Assembly: GCA_002412925.1 (NCBI GenBank)
Contig: DHVZ01000027.1
Coordinates: 1 to 64,000, forward strand
Reading direction: 5' to 3'
Source of the DNA: Anaerolineales bacterium UBA5195
Lineage (GTDB): Bacteria; Chloroflexota; Anaerolineae; Anaerolineales; Villigracilaceae
Length of the DNA: 64,000 nucleotides
A model generated the notes under the pieces. That model worked only from the letters and a program-made list of their open reading frames with translations. It did not search any database and was not told where the DNA came from. Every line of letters begins with the position of its first letter. Position 1 is the first letter of the stretch. Shown one piece after another: positions 19,475-28,129 of the stretch. The position numbers and the translations under genes are program-made.

Positions 19475-19837
19475 TTGACTCGTTCTTGGAGAGTGGATAG
19501 AAGCATATTCTATCGTATGCTGTTCAAGCTGAATACTACTTTCACAATTATGTTTCCACTTTTATCATAGTTCAGCAGGCTGCATAAGAGTGAGTTTGTT
19601 TACTCGAAATATAATTTCCATGTTAGCCTGGCAGCTAGAGTGAGTTTGACCGAAATGGTTGTGTTGAGTGATTGACACTTGCACTTGCATTCCGAGTGCA
19701 GGCAGGAACCGGCCATGAATTTAAGATAGAATCACCCGTATTCGCGTTTTGGAATTACCCATAAAATCGGTGGATTTTTACAACTGGCTGGCGGATAATT
19801 ATTCCAAGCTCCGTTCATTTAGCAAAGAGGGCTGTTT
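19475..19837. promoter_or_regulatory. 363-bp divergent intergenic region
   Basis: AT-rich DNA between two divergent GT-C-like genes, so promoters for both should lie here. It contains a 12-base direct repeat, AGAGTGAGTTTG, at 19587-19598 and 19637-19648, 50 bases apart. A TGCACT/AGTGCA inverted repeat is near 19679-19700, and a TAGAAT -10-like box is at 19727-19732. No -35 box fits the usual spacing. No gene or RNA was recognised. Confidence 0.45.
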
Positions 19838-21367
19838 ATGTTTGGTAAATTTTATGCCTTGTCTAAAAACCAACAAATGGTAATTGTCATGATCTTGGTT
19901 GGGGTGATTGCGTTCATGGTTGGTTCCAATATTTTGGATGCATTTTTCTCCGGGGAAGATGAAGCAATGTATATCCGATTATGCGGAGCGGTATCGGAAT
20001 ATATTCGAAGGGGCGATTTAAGAAATGTTTATTTTGCCTTGCTTTATCACGATCATCCCCCTTTGCCCATTTTGATGGTAACCCCTTTCATTTACTTGAT
20101 GGGATACAACGAGGCTGCCCTGCGAATGCCGAGTGTTTTGTTATGGGTTGTCAGTTGTCTGGTTGCAGCCAGGGTTGGCTATAGACTGGGTGGGGTCAGG
20201 GTTGGCTTTCTGTCTGGAATTTTTCTGGCTGTGAGCGGAATTTTTGACATACTGGCTTTGGGGTTCGGCGAGGCGGCAGAAGTTTTGTTTGTGCTTTTAT
20301 TCGTTGGCGTACTCTTGGATAATTTTGAGTGGAACCTTGATACGCCACCTGCTCAAAAAAAATATCTATGGGGTGGAATTTACTTGGCGGCAGGTTATTT
20401 GTTTTATAGCTCTACTTTGCCTGTAATTGTTGCGTATCACTTAATTTTCGGTTTCAAAATGTTAAAGGCTGAGTTCAACCTGACCACATTTTGGAGATAT
20501 GTTCAATTTACAGTTCCATTTGCCGGATTCTATTTAATTTATAATGCAATTTTTCTTGGGATTCCTGCCTATGATGTTTATGTTTTCGGATTTGCGCCTT
20601 ATGGGCAGTTGCGTCAGAATTTGGGACGCGCTGGTGCAAGCTTAAACATTGATTCTATGTTTGTAAACCTGCGAGTCATGAATGCATATGTTCTTCCTTT
20701 TATTTCTTGGATAATCTTAGCTTTTGGGATGTATGCGCAATTAAGAAAGAATGTTTATCTATTCGTCATTCTCGCGGGCTATGGGGCTATTTGGTCTTTT
20801 TATTTGCAGGGTAATACAGGGCAGCATTTTCTTGCATATTTTTGTTGGGCTGTCCCGTTTGGTATCGCATATATTGATCAACTATTCCGGAAAAGAAACA
20901 ACTATGTTTTCTCAACCATCTGGCTGGCTATCCTTGGCCTGATGGTTGCGTGGACTTACGCGATCCATTTAAAGACTTATACATATGATTCATATCCTCG
21001 TGACCTTGTTTCGGCAGTCTGGGGGGAAAACCTGGGATGGATAAATAACATCTATCGACCATTGCGCAAAATAGTTGGTACTTTGAATGATAATCTCGGT
21101 TCGAATGGAAAATACCTCTCGTTGGTTGATGGTGCCCTAACCCTGTATTACTACCCGGATGAATCGAGATCATTGGATGGTACGTCGCACCTAAAAATCC
21201 GGCAGGATAAAAATGGACGCTGTTTTTGGTTGCCCGCCGATGTGATCAAGGCGAATAAGCTCAGGGCGGTTGTGTCATATGTCAATCAAGATATCTGCCC
21301 CGAATTGGTTGAGGTAGTCAATCAATATCCAGGTTCCAATTTGCAACTAACTATCCTGAAGAGATAA
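19838..21367 (+). CDS. GT39-like membrane glycosyltransferase
   Basis: 509 residues with about eleven membrane helices in the first 380 residues and a soluble C-terminal domain of about 120 residues. The first loop has FFSGEDEAMYIR with an acidic pair, and the second loop has YHDHPPLPILM. Both are typical positions of catalytic acidic and HPPL motifs in GT39-type protein or lipid sugar transferases. It is transcribed away from the polysaccharide locus but is functionally akin to it. AT content is higher than in the following genes, as in the rest of the locus, which could reflect acquisition with the locus. Confidence 0.72.
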   Translation: MFGKFYALSKNQQMVIVMILVGVIAFMVGSNILDAFFSGEDEAMYIRLCGAVSEYIRRGDLRNVYFALLYHDHPPLPILMVTPFIYLMGYNEAALRMPSVLLWVVSCLVAARVGYRLGGVRVGFLSGIFLAVSGIFDILALGFGEAAEVLFVLLFVGVLLDNFEWNLDTPPAQKKYLWGGIYLAAGYLFYSSTLPVIVAYHLIFGFKMLKAEFNLTTFWRYVQFTVPFAGFYLIYNAIFLGIPAYDVYVFGFAPYGQLRQNLGRAGASLNIDSMFVNLRVMNAYVLPFISWIILAFGMYAQLRKNVYLFVILAGYGAIWSFYLQGNTGQHFLAYFCWAVPFGIAYIDQLFRKRNNYVFSTIWLAILGLMVAWTYAIHLKTYTYDSYPRDLVSAVWGENLGWINNIYRPLRKIVGTLNDNLGSNGKYLSLVDGALTLYYYPDESRSLDGTSHLKIRQDKNGRCFWLPADVIKANKLRAVVSYVNQDICPELVEVVNQYPGSNLQLTILKR

Positions 21368-21475
21368 AAACTGGTAGTTCAAGCTTTCCCTAATTCGATA
21401 TCCAGCAGCGACATTTTTTGCCAAACTGCGTATTTCATGTTAAACTCACTAATTGCTCACCCAAAGGAGAGTATT

Positions 21476-21676
21476 ATGAATGATCGACCCGGATGCCTCT
21501 CTGGATTACTCCAGCTCTTCTTGATAGATAAGATTTTCGACTGGCTGCAAGGGAAATTTGGTTTTGGCCGCGGTGGTTGCTGCGGCTGCGGCTGCGGCGT
21601 CATCCTGTTCGTCATCTTTGTCGGGCTGGTTTGCTCCGTGTTGACCGGCACGAACTGGGGCAACTTCGGTTTTTAA
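21476..21676 (+). CDS. Small Gly/Cys-rich membrane protein
   Basis: 66 residues from the ATG preceded by AAAGGAGAG, a strong ribosome-binding site; an ATG at 21437 has none. The chain has an amphipathic N-terminus (LLQLFLIDKIFDWL), a glycine/cysteine cluster (GRGGCCGCGCG, five residues of which are Cys-type or Gly repeats) and one membrane helix of about 18 residues. No family is recognised. The cysteine cluster just before the helix could bind metal or be lipidated, but no lipobox is evident. Its stop overlaps the next start (TAATG), so the two proteins are probably made together. Confidence 0.6.
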   Translation: MNDRPGCLSGLLQLFLIDKIFDWLQGKFGFGRGGCCGCGCGVILFVIFVGLVCSVLTGTNWGNFGF

Positions 21677-22332
21677 TGCATTATCGCTCAACTTTTCTCG
21701 TCCTACTGCTTGCGCTTTATTGCCTGTGGATGTTCATCCCGCAGCCTGTATCCGCGCAGGAAGCCACTTTTACGCCTGAACCGCTGGCCGGGGGGATTCT
21801 TTTCCCGGGAAATGATGCCACGCTTTCGGGCGAGGTTGAAATCCGGGGAACGGCATTGTCGGCCTGGGATTTATCTTTCTCCTATGCGGATGAGGCTGCT
21901 GGGAACTGGTTCAGCCTCATCCAATCCACGGATCCTGTTTCGGATGGGGTTTTTGCCACCTGGGATACCACGGCCATCACCGATGGTTTTTACGTTTTAC
22001 GGTTGCGTGTTTCTGCCGCGGATGCGTTGCAGGAGTTCAAGGCCAATGTTCGGGTGCGCAATTACTCGCCGGGTGAGACCTCCACGCCCACGTTGACACT
22101 TACAACCGTGCCTGATTTCACCCCAACTCCCAACCTTGCGCCAGAGGTTATCGCGACAGAGACTTTTACCCCGGTTTCCTCTCCAACGATCTCCCCGCCA
22201 TTGCCGCCCAACCCGGCCACGCTTAAACCGCAGGAGATTGTCGTTGTCTTGGGCAAGGCTGCGCTGGGTGTCGCGCTTGTCTTTGCATTCTTTGGCGCAA
22301 TCTTGTGGTTCAATCGCAGGCTTCGCGGGTAG
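21676..22332 (+). CDS. Secreted/anchored Ig-like domain protein
   Basis: 218 residues. A signal peptide is likely (STFLVLLLALYCLWMFI, cleavage after QPVSA near residue 27). Next is a beta-rich domain with GNDATLSGEVEIRGTA and WDTTAITDGFYVLRLRV, which resembles bacterial Ig-like or Big domains, then a Thr/Pro-rich linker (about residues 132-180) and one C-terminal helix with a basic end (WFNRRLRG) that should anchor it. The topology is therefore an outward-facing domain on a flexible stalk. No function is known; cell-surface or S-layer association is a guess. Confidence 0.72.
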   Translation: MHYRSTFLVLLLALYCLWMFIPQPVSAQEATFTPEPLAGGILFPGNDATLSGEVEIRGTALSAWDLSFSYADEAAGNWFSLIQSTDPVSDGVFATWDTTAITDGFYVLRLRVSAADALQEFKANVRVRNYSPGETSTPTLTLTTVPDFTPTPNLAPEVIATETFTPVSSPTISPPLPPNPATLKPQEIVVVLGKAALGVALVFAFFGAILWFNRRLRG

Positions 22333-22343
22333 AACGGGATTTG

Positions 22344-22820
22344 ATGTTTGCCGTCCGCCCCCTGGTTGATTCGGATCGCCCTTGGGTACGTCAATGGATG
22401 AGCGACCATTGGGGCGCGGAATTAATGGTTGTCCGTGGTAGGCAAATTTATCCTGCCGAATATCCCGGTTTTGCTGCTCTTGACAGTGAAAAGGTGGTTG
22501 GCCTTATTACCTATGCCATCTATGCAGGTGAGTGCGAGATTCTCAGCCTCGACAGTCTCACCGAAGGCCAGGGAATAGGCTCGGCGCTGATTGAAGCCGT
22601 CCAAAAAATTGCCATCGAGAACGGCGTCCGTCGCCTGTGGCTGATTACTACTAATGATAATCTCAAGGCTTTGCGTTTCTATCAGAAACGTGGCTTCGAA
22701 TTGGTTAAAATCCATCGCCATGCCATCGATGAAGCCCGCAAGCTGAAAGCCTCCATCCCACTCATCGGCGATTTTGGGATCCCTATCCGGGATGAGATCG
22801 AGCTGGAGAGATGCGGATAG
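22344..22820 (+). CDS. GNAT-family N-acetyltransferase
   Basis: 158 residues from the ATG giving MFAVRPLVDSD; a longer frame begins at 22305. The acetyl-CoA binding loop is EGQGIGSALIEA (motif A), followed by NDNLKALRFYQKRGFE (motif B), both diagnostic for GNAT enzymes. The substrate cannot be inferred. It starts 11 bases after the stop of the Ig-like protein gene and is followed by pth after about 70 bases. Confidence 0.85.
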   Translation: MFAVRPLVDSDRPWVRQWMSDHWGAELMVVRGRQIYPAEYPGFAALDSEKVVGLITYAIYAGECEILSLDSLTEGQGIGSALIEAVQKIAIENGVRRLWLITTNDNLKALRFYQKRGFELVKIHRHAIDEARKLKASIPLIGDFGIPIRDEIELERCG

Positions 22821-22890
22821 CCATCTGTGAGTCTCAAGTCCTCGGATATAGTCGATGAACTTTCCATTTTCACTTTTCAAAGCACACTCC

Positions 22891-23478
22891 ATGACAGAAA
22901 ATCCCCCTTACCTGATCGTTGGCCTGGGCAACCCCGGGCGTGAATACACCCAGACCCGCCACAATATCGGTTTCATGCTGGTTGACCGTCTGACCGTGCG
23001 CCTGAACGCGCGCGGGATGAAGGTGCAGTCGAAAGCGATTGTCATCACCGCCCAGCACGCAGGTCAGAAGCTGATCCTAGCCAAGCCGCAGACTTTTATG
23101 AATCTTTCGGGCCAATCTGTGCAAGGACTGGTACGCTTCTACAAGCTGCCGCTCGAGCATGTCCTGATTGCCCACGATGATATCGACTTGCCGTTCTGCA
23201 CCCTCCGGATGCGCCCCGGCGGGGGAGCCGGCGGTCAAAAAGGGATTAAATCCACGATCGACCAGTTGGGGACGAATGAATTCGCGCGCCTGCGCCTGGG
23301 CATCGACCGTCCGCCCGGACGGATGGACCCCGGCGCCTATGTTTTACAAGATTTCTCTCAAAAAGAACTGCTGGCTGTTTCCGAAACCCTCGATCGCGCG
23401 GCCGACGCCGCTCTCACCTGGGTCATGGAAGGGTTGAATGCGGCAATGAACAAGTTCAATGGCACCGGCACTGCATAG
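22891..23478 (+). CDS. pth: Peptidyl-tRNA hydrolase
   Basis: 195 residues, the normal size for bacterial Pth, which releases peptides from peptidyl-tRNA that has dropped off the ribosome. It has VGLGNPGREY and TRHNIGF (with the catalytic His), FMNLSGQSV with the conserved Asn, and HDDIDLPFCTLRMRPGGGAGGQKGIKS, split here across the known substrate loop. The start at MTENPPY is preferred over an upstream ATG at 22855 because the extra 12 residues are not found in the family. A 125-bp palindromic repeat follows the stop. Confidence 0.95.
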   Translation: MTENPPYLIVGLGNPGREYTQTRHNIGFMLVDRLTVRLNARGMKVQSKAIVITAQHAGQKLILAKPQTFMNLSGQSVQGLVRFYKLPLEHVLIAHDDIDLPFCTLRMRPGGGAGGQKGIKSTIDQLGTNEFARLRLGIDRPPGRMDPGAYVLQDFSQKELLAVSETLDRAADAALTWVMEGLNAAMNKFNGTGTA

Positions 23479-23484
23479 GGCGAA

Positions 23485-23609
23485 TGTCATTGCGAGAAGC
23501 GTTCCCCAGCGACGAAGCAATCTCCAAAAGTTGGGCATTCTTTGTTAAACGAGAGATTGCTCCAGGTCTCGATACGCCGCTACGCGGCCACTCGACCTTC
23601 GCCATGACA
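23485..23609. repeat. 125-bp palindromic intergenic repeat (MITE-like)
   Basis: The element opens with TGTCATTGCGAG and closes with CTTCGCCATGACA, imperfect inverted ends. Inside are perfect 9-base arms AGCAATCTC (23516-23524) and GAGATTGCT (23553-23561) and a GCCGC-type hairpin near 23575-23588. The TCATTGCGAG...GAAGCAATC pattern is a type of dispersed repeat I know from many environmental bacterial genomes. It lies between pth and a methyltransferase gene and holds no reading frame of note. Confidence 0.75.
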
Positions 23610-23620
23610 GCACTTAAAAT

Positions 23621-24361
23621 ATGAACCTCCTTTACTCATCCAATGCTAGGAAATACGCCAAATATCGCTGGGATTACGCCCCCAAGGCTATCTCGGCGAT
23701 TTTTAACTCCGTTGGGATTTCAAGCCAGACTGTCATTGCCGACCTGGGCGCAGGGACGGGCATCCTGACCAAGCATTTCATTGGCAAGGCCAAACTGGTT
23801 TATGCCATCGAACCCGAAGCGGAAATGCGTTCTTTTCTCGAAAAGGCCTTTTCAGGAAACCCATTTTGTCAGATAATAAATGGTTCGGCCGAGAACACGA
23901 CCCTGCCCGCCCACTCGGCAGACTTGATCACCGTCGGGCAGGCCATCCATTGGTTCGAGCCGGTTTCAGCGCGGGACGAATTCTTGCGCATCCTGAAACC
24001 CTCCGGCTGGCTGGCGGTCTTGCGCAATTATGGCACTGACCCGGTTTATGAAAAGGCGGTCGGGCGGCTTTTCGAGCAGTTCTCGAAGTCTGAACCGGCT
24101 CGGAGAATCTCCCGCCAGCCGATGTCTTTCTACTTTGGGCACGAGGCGTATCAAAAACTGCTATTCCCATTTGAATATTCACTCGATTGGGAAAGCTTCC
24201 TGGGCGCGCTGATGTCCTCGGCCTTTATGCCCGACGAGCACAGCCTGAATTTTGGCAAGTTTGAGGCCAGCGCCAGGGAAGTGTTTGACTCTTTGAGTCT
24301 GGATGGCCGGTTGACATCCACCGGCGAAACTGAATTATTCCTTGGTCACTTTATTCCCTAA
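23621..24361 (+). CDS. SAM-dependent class I methyltransferase
   Basis: 246 residues. Motif I is VIADLGAGTGILT (around residues 38-50) with the acidic IEPEAEM after it, then SADLITVGQAIHWFEP and LKPSGWLAVLRN, as in UbiE/Methyltransf_11-type enzymes. The N-terminus SSNARKYAKYRWDYAP resembles the entry helix of such small-molecule methyltransferases. The substrate is not readable. The stop is seven bases before mfd, so they may share a transcript. Confidence 0.83.
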   Translation: MNLLYSSNARKYAKYRWDYAPKAISAIFNSVGISSQTVIADLGAGTGILTKHFIGKAKLVYAIEPEAEMRSFLEKAFSGNPFCQIINGSAENTTLPAHSADLITVGQAIHWFEPVSARDEFLRILKPSGWLAVLRNYGTDPVYEKAVGRLFEQFSKSEPARRISRQPMSFYFGHEAYQKLLFPFEYSLDWESFLGALMSSAFMPDEHSLNFGKFEASAREVFDSLSLDGRLTSTGETELFLGHFIP

Positions 24362-24367
24362 TTCCAC

Positions 24368-27300
24368 ATGGACTTCCTCCTCTCCTCCCTCCGCTCGACC
24401 CCTGAATACCAAGCCTTCCTGAAGCAGGTTCAGGAAGGCCAGCGTCTCCCCGGCCTGGGGCTGCCGCGCGCGGCGCGTTTGCCGCTGCTGGCGGCGCTGC
24501 ATGGCGACCCTTCGACAGGCTCAGGGCAGGCTTGGAACCGCCCACTGGTGCTGCTGACCGACCGCGCCGACCACGCCCTGGCGCTCTATGACGAATTGGG
24601 CTTCTGGCTGCCGGCCGCTGCGCGCTACCTGTTCTCGGAGCCGAACCCGCTCTTTTATGAAGACGCGGCCTGGGGCAACACCACTCGCCGTGAGCGTTTG
24701 CAGGCGTTGACGGCGCTGGCCAGCTATCACCTGCCCTTCGCCGAAAAGCCCGCCACCCCGCCGGTGATCGTCGCTTCGGCGCGGGCCGTGATGACGCGCA
24801 GCCTGCCGCGCCGAGACTTTCTCAAGGCCAGCCGGCGGCTCTCCGTTGGGCAGGAAATCCAGCCGGACGTGCTGATCCACCAGTGGGCGGCAATCGGTTA
24901 CCAGGCGGCGGAAATCGTTGTCGAACCGGGACAATATTCTCGGCGCGGCGGGATTTTGGATATCTGGGTCACGGCGGATGCTTTTCCCGTCCGCCTGGAC
25001 TTTTTCGGCGACGAAATCGACACCCTGCGGCGCTTCGACCCGGCCTCCCAGCGGACGGTGGCGAAGTTGGAAAATGTGCTGGTCACCCCGGCCAGGGAAT
25101 TCATTGCCGGGGAATCTGGAATTGGGAATCGGGAAACAGGAGACGATACCCGATTCCCAATTCCGGAAACCGGGGTTTCCGAATTCCTGATCCCCGTTTT
25201 CCACCCATTCCCTGCTTCCATCCTCGATTACCTGCCGCCGCGCGGACTGGTGCTGGTCGATGACCTGTCCCTGGCCGAGGCGATGGTCAGCGAGGTGGAA
25301 GAGCAGGCGGTCAAGTTCCGGCAGGAGTCGATCCGCGAAGGGACGCTGCCGAATGAATTCCCCGTCCCGTACCTGAGCTGGTCTGAGATGCTGGATTCGA
25401 TTCAGAGCCATCCGTGGGTGGAGTTGGGACATGGGGAGAGTGATCAGTCATCAGTGACCAGTGAGCAGTTGTGGGAAATCTTTGGGCACGACCAACGCTT
25501 CGGTGGGCGGCTGAAACCGTTCGTGGAATATTTGTCCGCTTTGACGGCCCAGGGTGACCGCGTGATTGTGGTCAGTCGTCAGCGGGAACGGTTGGAAGAA
25601 TTGTGGCGGGAACATGCTCAGACCATGGACGACGAACCACAGACCACCGAGGTGGTATCTATTGTCCGCGGTCCATCGTCCATCGTTTTCACCGAGGCCT
25701 CACTCTCCGAAGGCTGGGTTCTCCGCTTGGGCGGGGACAACCCGCTAATCCACTTAATCACCGACTCTGAAATTTTCGGCTGGGAACGGCCGGTCTCGCG
25801 CAGCACCCGCCAGCAGCAGGCCGCTGAAGCGCCCGAATCTGCCTTCGCCGACCTGCGCGCCGGGGATTATGTGGTGCATGTCGATTATGGCATCGGGCGG
25901 TTTGTGGGGTTGGTGCGGCGCGTGCTGGATGGACACGAGCGCGAGTTCCTGGTGGTTGAGTATGATGGCGGCGACCAGGTCTTTGTGCCGGTCTTCCAGG
26001 CCGACCGGCTGACGCGCTATATCGGCGCGGAGGGCGCGCCCCATGTCACCCGCCTGGGAACGCAGGAATGGTCGAACGCCAAGTCCAGCGTCAAGGAGGC
26101 GGTGCAGAAGGTGGCCGAGGAATTGCTGGAGCTGTATGCCAGGCGCCAGACGGTCTCGGGTTACGCCTTCCAGCCGGACTCTCAGTGGCAAAAAGAACTG
26201 GAAGACAGCTTCCCCTACCTGGAAACGCCCGACCAGGTGCAGGCGATAGTGGCGATCAAGCGCGATATGGAAATGGCGCGCCCGATGGACCGCCTGTTGT
26301 GCGGCGATGTGGGCTACGGCAAGACCGAGGTGGCCCTGCGGGCGGCCTTCAAGGCGGTCCAGGATGGCAAGCAGGTGGCGGTGCTGGTGCCGACGACCGT
26401 CCTGGCGCAGCAGCATTACGAAACCTTCCAGCAGCGGCTGGCCGCCTTCCCGGTCAACGTCGAGATGCTCTCGCGTTTCCGCACCCAGCGTGAACAGAAC
26501 GAGATCATCCGCAAGCTGCTGCTCGGCCAGGTGGACATCCTGATCGGCACGCACCGCCTGATCTCGCAGGATGTCGAGTTCAAGGATTTGGGGCTGGTGA
26601 TCATCGATGAGGAACAGCGCTTTGGCGTGACCCACAAGGAGCATCTCAAGAAGCTGCGCACCGAAGTGGATGTGCTGACGCTGACCGCCACGCCGATCCC
26701 ACGGACGCTCTACATGGCCTTGACCGGCGTGCGCGACATCTCGAACCTGAATACGCCGCCCGAGGAGCGCCTGCCGATCATCACGCATGTCGGGCCGTAT
26801 TCGCCCCGCTTGGTGCGCCAGGCTGTGCTGCGTGAACTGGAACGCGGCGGGCAGATTTTCTTCGTCCATAACCGGGTGCAGACCATCCACGCGATGAAAA
26901 TGCACCTGCAAAAGCTCGTCCCCGAGGCGCGCATCGGGATCGGCCACGGCCAGTTGGATGAGAAGGAACTGGCCTCGGTCATGCACCGCTTCACCGAGAG
27001 GCAGATCGACATCCTGCTTTCGACAACCATCATCGAAAGCGGCCTCGATATCCCGAATGCCAACACGTTGATTGTCGACCGGGCCGACACCTTTGGCCTG
27101 GCGCAGCTCTACCAGTTGCGCGGGCGGGTGGGGCGCGCCGCCTCGCGGGCCTATGCCTACTTCTTCCGGCACCGCAAGAAACCCCCAACGCTCGAAGGCC
27201 AGGAGCGGTTGGAAGTCATCGCCGAGAACACCCAGCTGGGCGCGGGTTACTCGATTGCGATGCGCGACCTGGAAATCCGCGGCGCGGGTGAGCTGCTCGG

Positions 27301-27949
27301 CCATCGCCAGAGCGGACAAATCGAAGCAGTCGGCTTCCATCTCTATACGCGGATGCTGGCCGCCGAGGTCAAGAAACTGCGCCGCGCGATGACGGCGGTC
27401 GCTGAAGGACAGGCGGGAGGGGAAATCCCGGCCGTGGCCCTGGTTCCGGCGGGCGGGCCGTTCTCGGCCTTCGAGGAGGAACTCAAGGAGCCGGTCACGG
27501 TCGACCTGCCGCTGGCGATTGGCATCCCCGCCTCCTATATCCATAACCAGGATTTGCGCCTGCGCCTCTACCGGCGGATTGCCGCGCTGCGGGACGAGCA
27601 GGAACTGGAGCCGTTGATCGCCGAGTTCAGCGACCGCTTTGGCCCGCTGCCCGAGATGTTCCAGAACCTGTTCTACCAGATGCGCGTCAAACTGCGCGCG
27701 GACGCCGCCGGGCTGCTCTCCGTCGCCGCCGAATCCGGGCAGATTCTCCTGCGCTACCCGGCCCTGACCGAGAAGATGGGTCAGCGCATGTTGTCGGACC
27801 TGGGGCCAAGTATTCGCGGCGGGAAGAATGCCTACTGGTGCAGCTTCCTGAAGGACGAGAATTGGCAGGAACGCCTGTTGGATGTGCTCGAAATTCTCAA
27901 GCGCCGGGTGGTGGATGCGGTTGTGGATGGGAAGTTTTTGCCGGGGTAG
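24368..27949 (+). CDS. mfd: Transcription-repair coupling factor
   Basis: 1193 residues, slightly long for Mfd. It removes RNA polymerase stalled at lesions and recruits UvrA. The order is a UvrB-like N-terminal module, an RNA polymerase interaction domain starting at VVHVDYGIGRFVGL (near residue 503), a RecG-like translocase with Walker A GDVGYGKTE (near 646) and DEEQRFGV (near 746), and a C-terminal TRCF domain. Four segments of the N-terminal half look like in-frame insertions of dispersed repeats: 24508-24527, 25111-25175, 25436-25470 and 25624-25683. Each keeps the frame, and flanking family motifs continue afterwards. A long antisense frame over this gene is a shadow of its high-GC codon usage. 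Confidence 0.95.
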   Translation: MDFLLSSLRSTPEYQAFLKQVQEGQRLPGLGLPRAARLPLLAALHGDPSTGSGQAWNRPLVLLTDRADHALALYDELGFWLPAAARYLFSEPNPLFYEDAAWGNTTRRERLQALTALASYHLPFAEKPATPPVIVASARAVMTRSLPRRDFLKASRRLSVGQEIQPDVLIHQWAAIGYQAAEIVVEPGQYSRRGGILDIWVTADAFPVRLDFFGDEIDTLRRFDPASQRTVAKLENVLVTPAREFIAGESGIGNRETGDDTRFPIPETGVSEFLIPVFHPFPASILDYLPPRGLVLVDDLSLAEAMVSEVEEQAVKFRQESIREGTLPNEFPVPYLSWSEMLDSIQSHPWVELGHGESDQSSVTSEQLWEIFGHDQRFGGRLKPFVEYLSALTAQGDRVIVVSRQRERLEELWREHAQTMDDEPQTTEVVSIVRGPSSIVFTEASLSEGWVLRLGGDNPLIHLITDSEIFGWERPVSRSTRQQQAAEAPESAFADLRAGDYVVHVDYGIGRFVGLVRRVLDGHEREFLVVEYDGGDQVFVPVFQADRLTRYIGAEGAPHVTRLGTQEWSNAKSSVKEAVQKVAEELLELYARRQTVSGYAFQPDSQWQKELEDSFPYLETPDQVQAIVAIKRDMEMARPMDRLLCGDVGYGKTEVALRAAFKAVQDGKQVAVLVPTTVLAQQHYETFQQRLAAFPVNVEMLSRFRTQREQNEIIRKLLLGQVDILIGTHRLISQDVEFKDLGLVIIDEEQRFGVTHKEHLKKLRTEVDVLTLTATPIPRTLYMALTGVRDISNLNTPPEERLPIITHVGPYSPRLVRQAVLRELERGGQIFFVHNRVQTIHAMKMHLQKLVPEARIGIGHGQLDEKELASVMHRFTERQIDILLSTTIIESGLDIPNANTLIVDRADTFGLAQLYQLRGRVGRAASRAYAYFFRHRKKPPTLEGQERLEVIAENTQLGAGYSIAMRDLEIRGAGELLGHRQSGQIEAVGFHLYTRMLAAEVKKLRRAMTAVAEGQAGGEIPAVALVPAGGPFSAFEEELKEPVTVDLPLAIGIPASYIHNQDLRLRLYRRIAALRDEQELEPLIAEFSDRFGPLPEMFQNLFYQMRVKLRADAAGLLSVAAESGQILLRYPALTEKMGQRMLSDLGPSIRGGKNAYWCSFLKDENWQERLLDVLEILKRRVVDAVVDGKFLPG
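24508..24527. repeat. In-frame copy of CTTCGACAGGCTCAGG-type repeat
   Basis: A 20-base segment in mfd reads CCTTCGACAGGCTCAGG, a well-known dispersed repeat unit, and codes for PSTGSGQA between ALHGD and WNRPL. Typical Mfd proteins go directly from the first helix region to a short R-P strand here, so about eight residues look inserted. A related, diverged copy (opposite orientation) sits at 48531-48579. Confidence 0.6.
25111..25175. repeat. In-frame GGGAATCGGG palindrome inside mfd
   Basis: Perfect 16-base inverted arms lie at 25118-25133 and 25149-25164, with a 15-base loop. The segment codes for about 22-26 residues (GESGIGNRETGDDTRFPIPE) between the expected LVTPAREF and the later LDYLPP. 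The same core, GGGAATCGGGAATT, recurs in frame in the nucleotidyltransferase at 50446-50517, so both copies belong to one repeat family. Confidence 0.75.
25436..25470. repeat. In-frame CAGTGA-rich repeat inside mfd
   Basis: The run contains several near copies of CAGTGA/CAGTCA in register (GATCAGTCATCAGTGACC followed by AGTGAGCAGT). It codes for a hydrophilic stretch, SDQSSVTSEQ, with no counterpart I recognise in Mfd. It is probably a short repeat insertion, and the frame is maintained. Confidence 0.5.
25624..25683. repeat. In-frame GTCCATCGTCCAT-type palindrome inside mfd
   Basis: About 60 bases with inverted ends ATGGACGA (from 25624) and TCGTCCAT (from 25676) and an internal CCACCGAGGTGG palindrome. 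It codes for MDDEPQTTEVVSIVRGPSSI between AEHAQ-like helix sequence and a normal TEASLSEGW strand. The base composition and internal symmetry look like a mobile repeat rather than Mfd sequence. Confidence 0.6.
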
Positions 27950-27955
27950 AGTTAA

Positions 27956-28087
27956 TGTACAACGCCTGCGCCGCCGCCATCGCCTATGCGGATGCGCACC
28001 CCGAAATCTTGACCCCGCTGGGCAGCGATTATCATGGCGCGCAGAGTCACACCTACCAACCGGCGGATGTTTGCCCATTTCGGTGAG
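27956..28087 (+). pseudogene. Possible 43-residue gene remnant after mfd
   Basis: A short frame begins at ATG 27956, seven bases after the mfd stop, and reads ACAAAIAYADAHPEILTPLG followed by SDYHG. The GSDYHG end is reminiscent of PHP-domain hydrolases (usual form GSDFHG), so this may be the C-terminal scrap of a decayed PHP gene. No ribosome-binding site is seen. Its coding-like composition is the only positive sign. Confidence 0.25.
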
Positions 28088-28129
28088 GTTTGCCTTGAAA
28101 AGTTGTAAAATGGAGAAAAGGAGCTTGTC

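Noticed and set aside
24521..25432. 303-residue antisense frame over the mfd start
   Set aside because: Shadow frame of mfd; no motif or ribosome-binding site.
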